DNA of 64,000 bases, from assembly GCA_911728455.2 (NCBI GenBank), contig OU452223.1, positions 11,430,174 to 11,494,173 on the forward strand. Reading direction: 5' to 3'. This stretch comes from Marthasterias glacialis (Eukaryota > Echinodermata > Asteroidea > Forcipulatida > Asteriidae). The translations under genes and the position numbers were made by a program. The notes under the pieces were generated by a model. It saw only the letters and a program-made list of their open reading frames with translations, did not search any database and had not been told where the DNA came from. Shown in pieces: positions 1-12,900 of this stretch (the stretch's first letter is position 1; the number at the start of each line of letters is the position of its first letter).

Positions 1-2540
1 GGCAGACACAGGTACAAGTTGTGTTTCTGTGGCATACATAGTTCCGGAGTTATGGTCAAACATAGAGCATGATTTTTCCTCAAACCATTTTTCGGCATAA
101 TATTCTTGTGCATGGTTGCTAGTAAGTCCCTGATGGCTAATTTGATGAGGGGAGTAGACCTACTCTTAAGCCTCTGGCGACGCACACAAATGAGCCACAG
201 TCACAAAATTAACATGAGTCGGGAGCCATGAGTAGAGCTTTCCAACAGTATTAAACTTGTGTAAATCCATTGATTTTGTGATGGTGATTAATACGTTGAT
301 ATTTCATTTTTGTTTCTGAGACAGCTTTGTGGTCAAAAATGCTGTTGAACACTCGTTTGAAAACATTCGGGGCATGTTTGCTTGGTGGTCATTTTTGGTA
401 TAAGGGAACTTTTGCAAGGCCCCAAAAAACTATATTTTCGGGTGCAGGACTATCTAAGGCAGACACATGCAGGTACAAGTTGTGTTTCTGTGGCATACAT
501 AGTTCCGGAGTTATGGTCAAACATAGAGCATGATTTTTCCTGAAACCATTTTTCGGCATAATATTCTTGTGCATGTTTGCTAGGAAGCCCCTGATTACTT
601 ATTTGATGAGGGTAGTAGACCTACTCTTAAGCCCCTGGCGTCGCACACAAATAAGCCACAGTCACAAAATTAGCATGAGTCGGGAGCCCTTGAGTAGGGC
701 TTTCCAACAGTATTAAACTTGTGTAAATCCAAAAAATTTGTGATGGTGATATATACGTTGATATTTCATTTTTGTTTCTCAGACAGCTTTGTGGTCAAAA
801 ATGCTGTTGAACACTCGTTTGAAAACATTCGGGGCATGTTTGCTTGGTGGTCATTTTTGGTATAAAGGAACTTTTGCAAGGCCCCAAAAACTATATTTTC
901 GGATGCAATACTATCTAAGGCAGACATAGGTACAAGTTGTGTTTCTGTGGCATACATAGTTCCGGAGTTATGGTCAAACATAGAGCATGATTTTTCCTGA
1001 AACCATTTTTCGGCTCAATATTATTGTGCATGTTTGCTAGGAAGCCCCTGATTGCTTATTTGATGAGGGTAGTAGACCTACTCTTAAGCTTCTGGCGTCG
1101 CACACAAAAAGCCACAGTCACAAAATTAACATGAGTCGGGGGCCCATGAGTAGGGCTTTCTAACAGTAATAAACTTGTTTAAATCCATTGATTTTGTGAT
1201 GGTGATATATACGTTGATTTTTCATTTTTGTTTCTCAGACAGCTTTGTGGTCAAAAATGCTGTTGAACACTCGTTTGAATACTTTCGGGGCGTGTTTGCT
1301 TGGTGGTCTTTTTTGGTATAAGGGAACTTTTGCAAGGCCCCAAAAAACTATATTTTCGGGTGCAGGACTATCTAAGGCAGACACAGGTACAAGTTGTGTT
1401 TCTGTGGCATACATAGTTCCGGAGTTATGGTCAAACATAGAGCATGATTTTTCCCGAAACCATTTTTTCGGCATAATATTTTTGTGCGAGGTTGCTAGTA
1501 AGTCCCTGATGGCTAATTTGATGAGGGTAGTAGACCTACTCTTAAGCCTCTGGCGTCGCACACAAATAAGCCACAGTCATAAAATTAACATGAGTCGGGA
1601 GCCCTTGAGTAGGGCTTTCCAACAGTATTAAACTTGTGTAAATCCAAAAAATTCGTGATGGTGATATACGTTGATATTTCATTTTTGTTTCTCAGACATC
1701 TTTGTGGTCAAAAATACTGTTGAACACTCGTTTGAAAACATTCGGGGCATGTTTGCTTGCTGGTCATTTTTGGTATTTAAGGGAACTTTTGCAAGGCCCC
1801 AAAAACTATATTTTCGGGTGCAGGACTATCTCAGGCAGACACAGGTACAAGTTGTGTTTCTGTGGCATACATAGTTCCGGAGTTATGGTCAAACATAGAG
1901 CATGATTTTTCCTCAAACCATTTTTCGGCATAATATTCTTGTGCATGTTTGCTAGGAAGCCCCTGATTGCTTATTTGATGAGGGTAGTATACCTACTCTT
2001 AAGCCCCTGGCGTCGCACACAAATAAGCCACAGTCACAAAATTAGCATGAGTCGGGAGCCCTTGAGTAGGGCTTTCCAACAGTAATAAACTTGTGTAAAT
2101 CCAAAAAATTTGTGATGGTGATATATACGTTGATATTTCGTTTTTGTTTCTCAGAGAGCTTTGTGGTCAAAAATGCTGTAGAACACTCGTTTGAAAACTT
2201 TTGGGGCATGTTTGCTTGCTGGTCAATTTTGGTATTAATGAACTTTTGCAAGGCCCAAAAAACTATATTTTCGGGTGCAGGACTATCTAAGGCAGACATA
2301 GGTACAAGTTGTGTTTCTGTGGCATACGTAGTTCCGGAGTTATGGTCAAACATAGAGCATGATTATTCCTGAAACCATTTTTCGGCATAATATTATTGTG
2401 CATGTTTGCTAGGAAGCCCCTGATTGCTTATTTGATGAGAGTAGTAGACCTACTCTTAAGCTTCTGGCGTCGCACACAAATAATCCACAGTCACAAAATT
2501 AACATGAGTCGGGAGCCCTTGAGTAGGGCTTTCCAACAGT

Positions 2541-2758
2541 ATTAAACTTGTGTAAATCCAAACATTTTGTGATGGTGATAAATACGTTGATATTTCATTT
2601 TTGTTTCTCAGACAGCTTTGTGGTCAAAAATGCTGTTGAACACTCGTTTGAAAACATTTGGGGCATGTTTGCTTGCTGGTCATTTTTTGTATAAAGGAAC
2701 TTTTGCAAGTCCCCAAAAACTATATTTTCGGGTGCAGGACTATCTAAGGCAGACACAG
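2541..2758 (+). promoter_or_regulatory. RNA-processing-like signals in a 457-bp monomer (representative)
   Basis: In this copy ATTAAA (2541-2546) is followed by the GT-rich stretch TTTTGTGATGGTGAT. A T-rich tract TTTCATTTTTGTTTCTCAG then ends at 2611, and a 147-bp block (2612-2758, a multiple of 3) ends in CAG directly before GTACAAG. Known biology: AATAAA and ATTAAA are the two commonest animal poly(A) signals, GT-rich DNA 20-40 bases downstream supports cleavage, and a polypyrimidine tract plus CAG is a 3' splice site. The donor-like CAG/GTACAA lacks the usual G at position +5 and is weak. The same arrangement is present in almost every monomer, with AATAAA in some (for example 2998-3003). 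Whether any of it is used is unknown. Confidence 0.4.
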
Positions 2759-2810
2759 GTACAAGTTGTGTTTCTGTGGCATACATAGTTCCGGAGTTAT
2801 GGTCAAACAT
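2595..2810 (-). other. Recurrent 71-codon minus-strand ORF in the 457-bp monomer (representative; probably non-coding)
   Basis: This ORF starts MFDHNSGTMYATETQ and ends in TKLSEKQK. It is open in roughly three quarters of the ~109 monomers and in some copies extends to 101-117 codons. It has no signal peptide, membrane segment or domain that I recognise. Copies differ at many amino-acid-changing sites (V/M/L, P/S/H, Q/H, R/Q), and several carry frameshifts or truncations (for example near 34135 and 40524). Recently amplified copies would stay open by shared descent alone. I therefore list it as a property of the repeat, not a gene. Confidence 0.3.
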
Positions 2811-4942
2811 AGAGCATGTTTTTTCCTGAAACCATTTTTCGGCATAATATTTTTGTGCGTGGTTGTTAGTAAGTCTCTGATGGCTAATTTGATGAGGGTA
2901 GTAGACATACTCTTAAGCCCCTGGAGTCGCTCACAAATAAGCCACAGTCACAAAATTAACATGAGTCGAGAGCCCATGAGTAGGGCTTTCCAACAGTAAT
3001 AAACTCGTGTAAATCCATTGATTTTGTGATGGTGATATATACGTTGATATTTCATTTTTGTTTCTCAGACAGCTTTGTGGTCAAAAATGCTGTTGAACAC
3101 TCGTTTGAAAACATTCGGGGCATGTTTGCTTGGTGGTCATTTTTGGTATAAAGGAACTTTTGCAAGGCCCCAAAAACTATATTTTCGGATGCAGGACTAT
3201 CTAAGGCAGACATAGGTACAAGTTGTGTTTCTGTGGCATACATAGTTCCGGAGTTATGGTCAAACATAGAGCATGATTTTTCCTGAAACCATTTTTCGGC
3301 ATAATATTATTGTGCATGTTTGCTAGGAAGCCCCTGATTGCTTATTTGATGAGGGTAGTAGACCTTCTCTTAAGCCCCTGGCGTCGCACACAAATAAGCC
3401 ACAGTCACAAAATTAACATGAGTCGGGAGCCCATGAGTAGGGCTTTCCAACAGTAATAAACTGGTGTAAATCCATTGATTTTGGGACCTTGACATATACG
3501 TTGAAATTTTGTTTTTGTTTCTCAGACAGCTTTGTGGTCAAAAATGCTGTTGAACACTCGTTTGAAAACTTTCGGGGCATGTTTGCTTGGTGGTCATTTT
3601 TGGTATAAAGGAACTTTTGCAAGACCCCAAAAACTATATTTTCGGATGCAGGACTATCAAAGGCAGACATAGGTACAAGTTGTGTTTCTGTGGCATACAT
3701 AGTTCCGGAGTTATGGTCAAACATAGAGCATGATTTTTCCTGAAACCATTTTTCGGCATAATATTCTTGTGCATGTTTGCTAGGAAGCCCCTGATTGCTT
3801 ATTTGATGAGGGTAGTAGACCTACTCTTAAGCCCCTGGCGTCGCACACAAATAAGCCACAGTCACAAAATTAACATGAGTCGGGAGCCCTTGAGTAGGGC
3901 TTTCCAACAGTATTAAACTTGTGTAAATCCATTGATTTTGTGATGGTGATATATACGTTGATATTTCATTTTTGTTTCTCAGACAGCTTTGTGGTCAAAA
4001 ATGCTGTTGAACACTCGTTTGAAAACATTCGGGGCATGTTTGCTTGCTGGTCATTTTTGGTGTAAAGGAACTTTTGCAAGACCCCAAAAACTATATTTGC
4101 GGGTGCAGGACTATCTAAGGCAGACACAGGTACAAGTTGTGTTTCTGTGGCATACATAGTTCCGGAGTTATGGTCAAACATAGAGCATGATTTTTCCCGA
4201 AACCATTTTTCGGCATAATATTTTTGTGTGATGTTGCTAGTAAGTCCCTGATGGCTAATTTGATGAGGGTAGTAGACCTACTCTTAAGCCTCTGGCGTCG
4301 CACACAAATAAGCCACAGTCATAAAATTAACATGAGTCGGGAGCCCTTGAATAGGGCTTTCCAACAGTATTAAATCTGTGTAAATCCATTGATTTTGTGA
4401 TGGTGATGAATACGTTGATATTTCATTTTTGTTTCTCAGACAGCTTTGTGGTCAAAAATGCTGTTGAACACTCGTTTGAAAACATTCGGGGCATGTTTGC
4501 TTGCTGGTCATTTGTGGTATAAAGGAACTTTTGCAAGACCCCAAAAACTATATTTTCGGATGCAGGACTATCTAAGGCAGACATAGGTACAAGTTGTGTT
4601 TCTGTGGCATACATAGTTCCGGAGTTATGGTCAAACATAGAGCATGATTTTTCCTAAAACCATTTTTCGGTTAATATTCTTGTGCATGTTTGCTAGGAAG
4701 CCCGTGATTCCTTATTTGATGAGGGTAGTAGACCTACTCTTAAGCCCCTGGCGTCGCACACAAATAAGCCACAGTCACAAAATTAACATGACTCCGGAGC
4801 CCTTGAGTAGGGCTTTCCAACAGTATTAAACTTGTGTAAATCCAAAAAATTCGTGATGGTGATATACGTTGATATTTCATTTTTGTTTCTCAGACATCTT
4901 TGTGGTCAAAAATACTGTTGAACACTCGTTTGAAAACATTCG

Positions 4943-7900
4943 GGGCATGTTTGCTTGCTGGTCATTTTTGGTATAAAAGAACTTTTGCAAGGCCCCCAAA
5001 ACTATATTTTCGGGTGCAGGACTATCTCAGGCAGACACAGGTACAAGTTGTGTTTCTGTGGCATACATTGTTCCGGAGTTATGGTCAAACATAGAGCATG
5101 ATTTTTCCTCAAACCATTTTTCGGCATAATATTTTTGTGTGAGGTTGCTAGTAAGTCCCTGATGGCTAATTTGATGAGGGTAGTAGACCTACTCTTCAGC
5201 CCCTGGCGTCGCACACAAATAAGCCACAGTCACAAAATTAACTTGAGTCGGGAGCCCTTGAGTAGGGCTTTCCAACAGTAATAAACTTGTGTAAATCTAT
5301 TAATTTTGTGACCTTGACATATACGTTGATATTTTGTTTTTGTTTCTCAGACAGCTTTGTGGTCAAAAATGCTGTTGAACACTCGTTTGAAAACATTCGG
5401 GGCATGTTTGCTTGGTGGTCATTTTTTGTATAAAAGAACTTTTGCAAAGCCCCAAAAACTATATTTTCGGGTGCAGGACTATCTCAGGCAGACACAGGTA
5501 CAAGTTGTGTTTCTGTGGCATACATAGTTCCGGAGTTATGGTCAAACATAGAGCATGATTTTTCCTGAAACCATTTTTCGGCATAATATTCTTGTGCATG
5601 TTTGCTAGGAAGCCCCTGATTGCTTATTTGATGAGGGTAGTATACCTACTCTTAAGCCCCTGGCGTCGCACACAAATAAGCCACAGTCACAAAATTAGCA
5701 TGAGTCGGGAGCCCTTGAGTAGGGCTTTCCAACAGTAATAAACATGTGTAAATCCAAAAAAATTGTGATGGTGATATATACGTTGATATTTCGTTTTTGT
5801 TTCTCAGAGAGCTTTGTGGTCAAAAATGCTGTAGAACACTCGTTTGAAAACTTTCGGGGCATGTTTGCTTGCTGGTCATTTTTGGTATTATTGAACTTTT
5901 GCAAGGCCCAAAAAACTATATTTTCGGGTGCAGGACTATCTAAGGCAGACATAGGTACAAGTTGTGTTTCTGTGGCATACATAGTTCCGGAGTTATGGTC
6001 AAACATAGAGCATGATTATTCCTGAAACCATTTTTCGGCATAATATTATTGTGCATGTTTGCTAGGAAGCCCCTGATTGCTTATTTGATGAGAGTAGTAG
6101 ACCTACTCTTAAGCCCCTGGCGTCGCACACAAATAAGCCACAGTCACAAAATTAACATGAGTCGGGAGCCCTTGAGTAGGGCTTTCCAACAGTATTAAAC
6201 TTGTGTAAATCCAAACACTTTGTGATGGTGATAAATACGTTGATATTTCATTTTTGTTTCTCAGACAGCTTTGTGGTCAAAAATGCTGTTGAACACTCGT
6301 TTGAAAACTTTCGGGGCATGTTTGCTTGGTGGTCATTTTTGGTATAAAGGAACTTTTGCAAGACCCCAAAAACTATATTTTCGGATGCAGGACTATCAAA
6401 GGCAGACATAGGTACAAGTTGTGTTTCTGTGGCATACATAGTTCCGGAGTTATGGTCAAACATAGAGCATGATTTTTCCTGAAACCATTTTTCGGCATAA
6501 TATTCTTGTGCATGTTTGCTAGGAAGCCCCTGATTGCTTATTTGATGAGGGTAGTAGACCTACTCTTAAGCCCCTGGCGTCGCACACAAATAAGCCACAG
6601 TCACAAAATTAACATGAGTCGGGAGCCCTTGAGTAGGGCTTTCCAACAGTATTAAACTTGTGTAAATCCATTGATTTTGTGATGGTGATATATACGTTGA
6701 TATTTCATTTTTGTTTCTCAGACAGCTTTGTGGTCAAAAATGCTGTTGAACACTCGTTTGAAAACATTCGGGGCATGTTTGCTTGCTGGTCATTTGTGGT
6801 ATAAAGGAACTTTTGCAAGACCCCAAAAACTATATTTTCGGGTGCAGGACTATCTAAGGCAGACATAGGTACAAGTTGTGTTTCTGTGGCATACATAGTT
6901 CCGGAGTTATGGTCAAACATAGAGCATAATTTTTCCTGAAACCATTTTTCGGTTAATATTCTTGTGCATGTTTGCTAGGAAGCCCCTGATTGCTTATTTG
7001 ATGAGGGTAGTAGACCTACTCTTAAGCCCCTGGCGTCGCACACAAATAAGCCACAGTCATAAAATTAACATGAGTCGGGGGCCCATGAGTAGGGCTTTCT
7101 AACAGTAATAAACTTGTTTAAATCCATTGATTTTGTGATGGTGATAAATACGTTGATATTTCATTTTTGTTTCTCAGACAGCTTTGTGGTCAAAAATGCT
7201 GTTGAACACTCGTTTGAAAACATTCGGGTCATGTTTGCTTGCTGGTCATTTTTGGTATAAACGAAGTTTTGCAAGGCCCAAAAAACTATATTTTCGGGTG
7301 CATGACTATCTAAGGCAGACAAGGGTACAAGTTGTGTTTCTGTGGCATACATAGTTCCGGAGTTATGGTCAAACATAGAGCATGATTTTTCCTGAAACCA
7401 TTTTTCGGCATAATTTTCTTGTGCATGTTTGCTAGGAAGGCCCTGATTGCTTTTTTGATGAGGGTAGTAGACCTACTCTTAAGCCCCTGGCGTCGCTCAA
7501 AAATAAGCCACAGTCACAAAATTAACATGAGTCGGGAGCCCTTGAGTAGGGCTTTCCAACAGTATTAAACTTGTGTAAATCCAAATTCTTTGTGATGGTG
7601 ATATATACTTTGATATTTCATTTTTGTTTCTCAGACAGCTTTGTGGTCAAAAATGCTGTTGAACACCCGTTCGAGAACATTCGGGGCATGTTTGCTTGGT
7701 GGTCATTTTTGGTATATAGGAACTTTTGCAAGGCTCCAAAAACTATATTTTCGGGTGCAGGACTATCTAAGGCAGACACAGGTACAAGTTGTGTTTCTGT
7801 GGCATACATAGTTCCGGAGTTATGGTCAAACATAGAGCATGATTTTTCCTGAAACCATTTTTCGGCACAATATTCTTGTGCATGTTTGCTAGGAAGCCCC

Positions 7901-9969
7901 TGATTGCTTATTTGATGGGGGTAGTAGACCTACTCCTAGGCCCCTGGCGTCGCACACAAATAAGCCACAGTCACAAAATTAACATGAGTCGGGAGCCCTT
8001 GAGTAGGGCTTTCCAAAAATATTAAACTTGTGTAAATCCAAATATTTTGTGATGGTGATATATACGTTGATATTTCATTTTTGTTTCTCAGACAGCTTTG
8101 TGGTCAAAAATGCTGTTGAACACTCGTTTGAAAACATTCCGGGCATGTTTGCTTGCTGGTCACTTTTGGTATAAAGGAACTTTTGCAAGGCCCCAAAAAC
8201 TATATTTTCGGGTGCAGGACTATCTAAGGCAGACATAGGTACAAGTTGTGTTTCTGTGGCATACATAGTTCAGGAGTTATGGTCAAACATAGAGCATGAT
8301 TATTCCTTGAACCATTTTTCGGCATAATATTATTGTGCATGTTTGCTAGGAAGCCCCTGATTGCTTATTTGATGAGGGTAGTAGACCTACTCTTAAGCTT
8401 CTGGCGTCGCACACAAATAAGCCACAGTCACAAAATTAACATGAGTCGAGAGCCCATGAGTAGTGCTTTCCAACAGTAATAAACTTGTGTAAATCGATTG
8501 ATTTTGTGATGGTGATATATACGTTGATATTTTCATTTTTGTTTCTCAGACAGCTTTGTGGTCAAAAATGCTGTTGAACACTCGTTTGAAAACATTCGGG
8601 TCATGTTTGCTTGCTGGTCATTTTTGGTATAAAGGAACTTTTGCTAGGCCCCAAAAACTATATTTTCGGGAACAGGACTATGTAAGGCAGACACAGGTAC
8701 AAGTTGTGTTTCTGTGGCATACATAGTTCCGGAGTTATGGTCAAACATAGAGCATGATTTTTCCTGAAACCATTTTTCGGCATAATATTCTTGTGCATGT
8801 TTGCTAGGAAGCCCCTGATTGCTTATTTGATGAGGGTAGTAGACCTACTCTTAAGCCCCTGGCGTCGCACACAAATAAGCCACAGTCACAAAATTAACAT
8901 GAGTCGGGAGCCCTTGAGTAGGGCTTTCCAACAGTAATAAACTTGTGTAAATCCAAATATTTTGTGATGGTGATATATACGTTGATATTTCATTTTTGTT
9001 TCTCAGACGGCTTTGTGGTCAAAAATGCTGTAGAACACTCGTTTGAAAACTTTCGGGGCATGTTTGCTTGCTGGTCATTTTTGGCATAAGGGAACTTTTG
9101 CAAGGCCCCAAAAACTATATTTTCGGGTGCAGGACTGTCTAAGGCAGACACAGGTACAAGTTGTGTTTCTGTGGCATACATAGTTCCGGAGTTATGGTCA
9201 AACATAGAGCATGATTTTTCCCTAAACCATTTTTCGGCTGAATATTTTTGTGCGAGGTTGCTAGTAAGTCCCTGATGGCTTATTTGATGAGGGTAGTAGA
9301 CCTACTCTTAAGCCTCTGGCGACGCACACAAATAAGCCACAGTCACAAAATTAACATGAGTCGGGATCCCATGAGTAGTGTTTTCCAACAGTAATAAACT
9401 TGTGTAAATCAATTGATTTTGTGATGGTGATATATACGTTGATATTTCATTTTTGTTTCTCAGACAGCTTTGTGGTAAAAAATGCTGTTGAACACTCGTT
9501 TGAAAACATTCGGGTCATGTTTGCTTGCTGGTCATTTTTGGTATAAACGAAGTTTTGCAAGGCCCAAAAAACTATATTTTCGGGTGCAGGACTATCTAAG
9601 GCAGACACAGGTACAAGTTGTGTTTCTGTGGCATACATAGTTCCGGAGTTATGGTCAAACATAGAGCATGATTTTTCCTGAAACCATTTTTCGGCACAAT
9701 ATTCTTGTGCATGTTTGCTAGGAAGCCCCTGATTGCTTATTTGATGGGGGTAGTAGACCTACTCCTAAGCCCCTGGCGTCGCACACAAATAAGCCACAGT
9801 CACAAAATTAACATGAGTCGGGAGCCCTTGAGTAGGGCTTTCCAAAAATATTAAACTTGTGTAAATCCAAATATTTTGTGATGGTGATATATACGTTGAT
9901 ATTTCATTTTTGTTTCTCAGACAGCTTTGTGGTCAAAAATGCTGTTGAACACTCGTTTGAAAACATTCC
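4943..9969 (+). repeat. 11-monomer higher-order repeat, copy 1 (5,027 bp)
   Basis: From 4943 onward the sequence matches the sequence exactly 5,027 bp further right, that is 11 x 457. The left limit is set by the first mismatch, G at 4942 against C at 9969. Over the whole unit I noted only six substitutions and no indel: 5762/10789, 6676/11703, 7060/12087, 7939/12966, 8167/13194 and 8766/13793. That is about 99.9% identity, far closer than neighbouring monomers are to each other, so the block was duplicated as one piece recently. Confidence 0.9.
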
Positions 9970-12900
9970 GGGCATGTTTGCTTGCTGGTCATTTTTGGTA
10001 TAAAAGAACTTTTGCAAGGCCCCCAAAACTATATTTTCGGGTGCAGGACTATCTCAGGCAGACACAGGTACAAGTTGTGTTTCTGTGGCATACATTGTTC
10101 CGGAGTTATGGTCAAACATAGAGCATGATTTTTCCTCAAACCATTTTTCGGCATAATATTTTTGTGTGAGGTTGCTAGTAAGTCCCTGATGGCTAATTTG
10201 ATGAGGGTAGTAGACCTACTCTTCAGCCCCTGGCGTCGCACACAAATAAGCCACAGTCACAAAATTAACTTGAGTCGGGAGCCCTTGAGTAGGGCTTTCC
10301 AACAGTAATAAACTTGTGTAAATCTATTAATTTTGTGACCTTGACATATACGTTGATATTTTGTTTTTGTTTCTCAGACAGCTTTGTGGTCAAAAATGCT
10401 GTTGAACACTCGTTTGAAAACATTCGGGGCATGTTTGCTTGGTGGTCATTTTTTGTATAAAAGAACTTTTGCAAAGCCCCAAAAACTATATTTTCGGGTG
10501 CAGGACTATCTCAGGCAGACACAGGTACAAGTTGTGTTTCTGTGGCATACATAGTTCCGGAGTTATGGTCAAACATAGAGCATGATTTTTCCTGAAACCA
10601 TTTTTCGGCATAATATTCTTGTGCATGTTTGCTAGGAAGCCCCTGATTGCTTATTTGATGAGGGTAGTATACCTACTCTTAAGCCCCTGGCGTCGCACAC
10701 AAATAAGCCACAGTCACAAAATTAGCATGAGTCGGGAGCCCTTGAGTAGGGCTTTCCAACAGTAATAAACATGTGTAAATCCAAAAAATTTGTGATGGTG
10801 ATATATACGTTGATATTTCGTTTTTGTTTCTCAGAGAGCTTTGTGGTCAAAAATGCTGTAGAACACTCGTTTGAAAACTTTCGGGGCATGTTTGCTTGCT
10901 GGTCATTTTTGGTATTATTGAACTTTTGCAAGGCCCAAAAAACTATATTTTCGGGTGCAGGACTATCTAAGGCAGACATAGGTACAAGTTGTGTTTCTGT
11001 GGCATACATAGTTCCGGAGTTATGGTCAAACATAGAGCATGATTATTCCTGAAACCATTTTTCGGCATAATATTATTGTGCATGTTTGCTAGGAAGCCCC
11101 TGATTGCTTATTTGATGAGAGTAGTAGACCTACTCTTAAGCCCCTGGCGTCGCACACAAATAAGCCACAGTCACAAAATTAACATGAGTCGGGAGCCCTT
11201 GAGTAGGGCTTTCCAACAGTATTAAACTTGTGTAAATCCAAACACTTTGTGATGGTGATAAATACGTTGATATTTCATTTTTGTTTCTCAGACAGCTTTG
11301 TGGTCAAAAATGCTGTTGAACACTCGTTTGAAAACTTTCGGGGCATGTTTGCTTGGTGGTCATTTTTGGTATAAAGGAACTTTTGCAAGACCCCAAAAAC
11401 TATATTTTCGGATGCAGGACTATCAAAGGCAGACATAGGTACAAGTTGTGTTTCTGTGGCATACATAGTTCCGGAGTTATGGTCAAACATAGAGCATGAT
11501 TTTTCCTGAAACCATTTTTCGGCATAATATTCTTGTGCATGTTTGCTAGGAAGCCCCTGATTGCTTATTTGATGAGGGTAGTAGACCTACTCTTAAGCCC
11601 CTGGCGTCGCACACAAATAAGCCACAGTCACAAAATTAACATGAGTCGGGAGCCCTTGAGTAGGGCTTTCCAACAGTATTAAACTTGTGTAAATCCATTG
11701 ATATTGTGATGGTGATATATACGTTGATATTTCATTTTTGTTTCTCAGACAGCTTTGTGGTCAAAAATGCTGTTGAACACTCGTTTGAAAACATTCGGGG
11801 CATGTTTGCTTGCTGGTCATTTGTGGTATAAAGGAACTTTTGCAAGACCCCAAAAACTATATTTTCGGGTGCAGGACTATCTAAGGCAGACATAGGTACA
11901 AGTTGTGTTTCTGTGGCATACATAGTTCCGGAGTTATGGTCAAACATAGAGCATAATTTTTCCTGAAACCATTTTTCGGTTAATATTCTTGTGCATGTTT
12001 GCTAGGAAGCCCCTGATTGCTTATTTGATGAGGGTAGTAGACCTACTCTTAAGCCCCTGGCGTCGCACACAAATAAGCCACAGTCACAAAATTAACATGA
12101 GTCGGGGGCCCATGAGTAGGGCTTTCTAACAGTAATAAACTTGTTTAAATCCATTGATTTTGTGATGGTGATAAATACGTTGATATTTCATTTTTGTTTC
12201 TCAGACAGCTTTGTGGTCAAAAATGCTGTTGAACACTCGTTTGAAAACATTCGGGTCATGTTTGCTTGCTGGTCATTTTTGGTATAAACGAAGTTTTGCA
12301 AGGCCCAAAAAACTATATTTTCGGGTGCATGACTATCTAAGGCAGACAAGGGTACAAGTTGTGTTTCTGTGGCATACATAGTTCCGGAGTTATGGTCAAA
12401 CATAGAGCATGATTTTTCCTGAAACCATTTTTCGGCATAATTTTCTTGTGCATGTTTGCTAGGAAGGCCCTGATTGCTTTTTTGATGAGGGTAGTAGACC
12501 TACTCTTAAGCCCCTGGCGTCGCTCAAAAATAAGCCACAGTCACAAAATTAACATGAGTCGGGAGCCCTTGAGTAGGGCTTTCCAACAGTATTAAACTTG
12601 TGTAAATCCAAATTCTTTGTGATGGTGATATATACTTTGATATTTCATTTTTGTTTCTCAGACAGCTTTGTGGTCAAAAATGCTGTTGAACACCCGTTCG
12701 AGAACATTCGGGGCATGTTTGCTTGGTGGTCATTTTTGGTATATAGGAACTTTTGCAAGGCTCCAAAAACTATATTTTCGGGTGCAGGACTATCTAAGGC
12801 AGACACAGGTACAAGTTGTGTTTCTGTGGCATACATAGTTCCGGAGTTATGGTCAAACATAGAGCATGATTTTTCCTGAAACCATTTTTCGGCACAATAT

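Noticed and set aside
2380..2480. Hammerhead-ribozyme-like arrangement (TTGATGAGGG followed by the AGTAG-AC-CTACT stem)
   Set aside because: The invariant C of CUGANGA is replaced by T, and no GAAA core follows the stem. CTGAAGAG on the minus strand of array 2 likewise lacks a matching stem and GAAA.
2500..2540. AGCCC-TTGAGTA-GGGCT hairpin as a functional RNA or terminator
   Set aside because: The stem is only five base pairs and variants (GGACT, AGTGCT, GCCTTC) break pairs without compensating changes on the other arm.
2640..2670. CENP-B-box-like sequence CTCGTTTGAAAACATTCGGGG in the 457-bp monomer
   Set aside because: The essential TTCG...A..CGGG spacing is not met: only part of the nine core positions agree without adding bases, so I do not call it.
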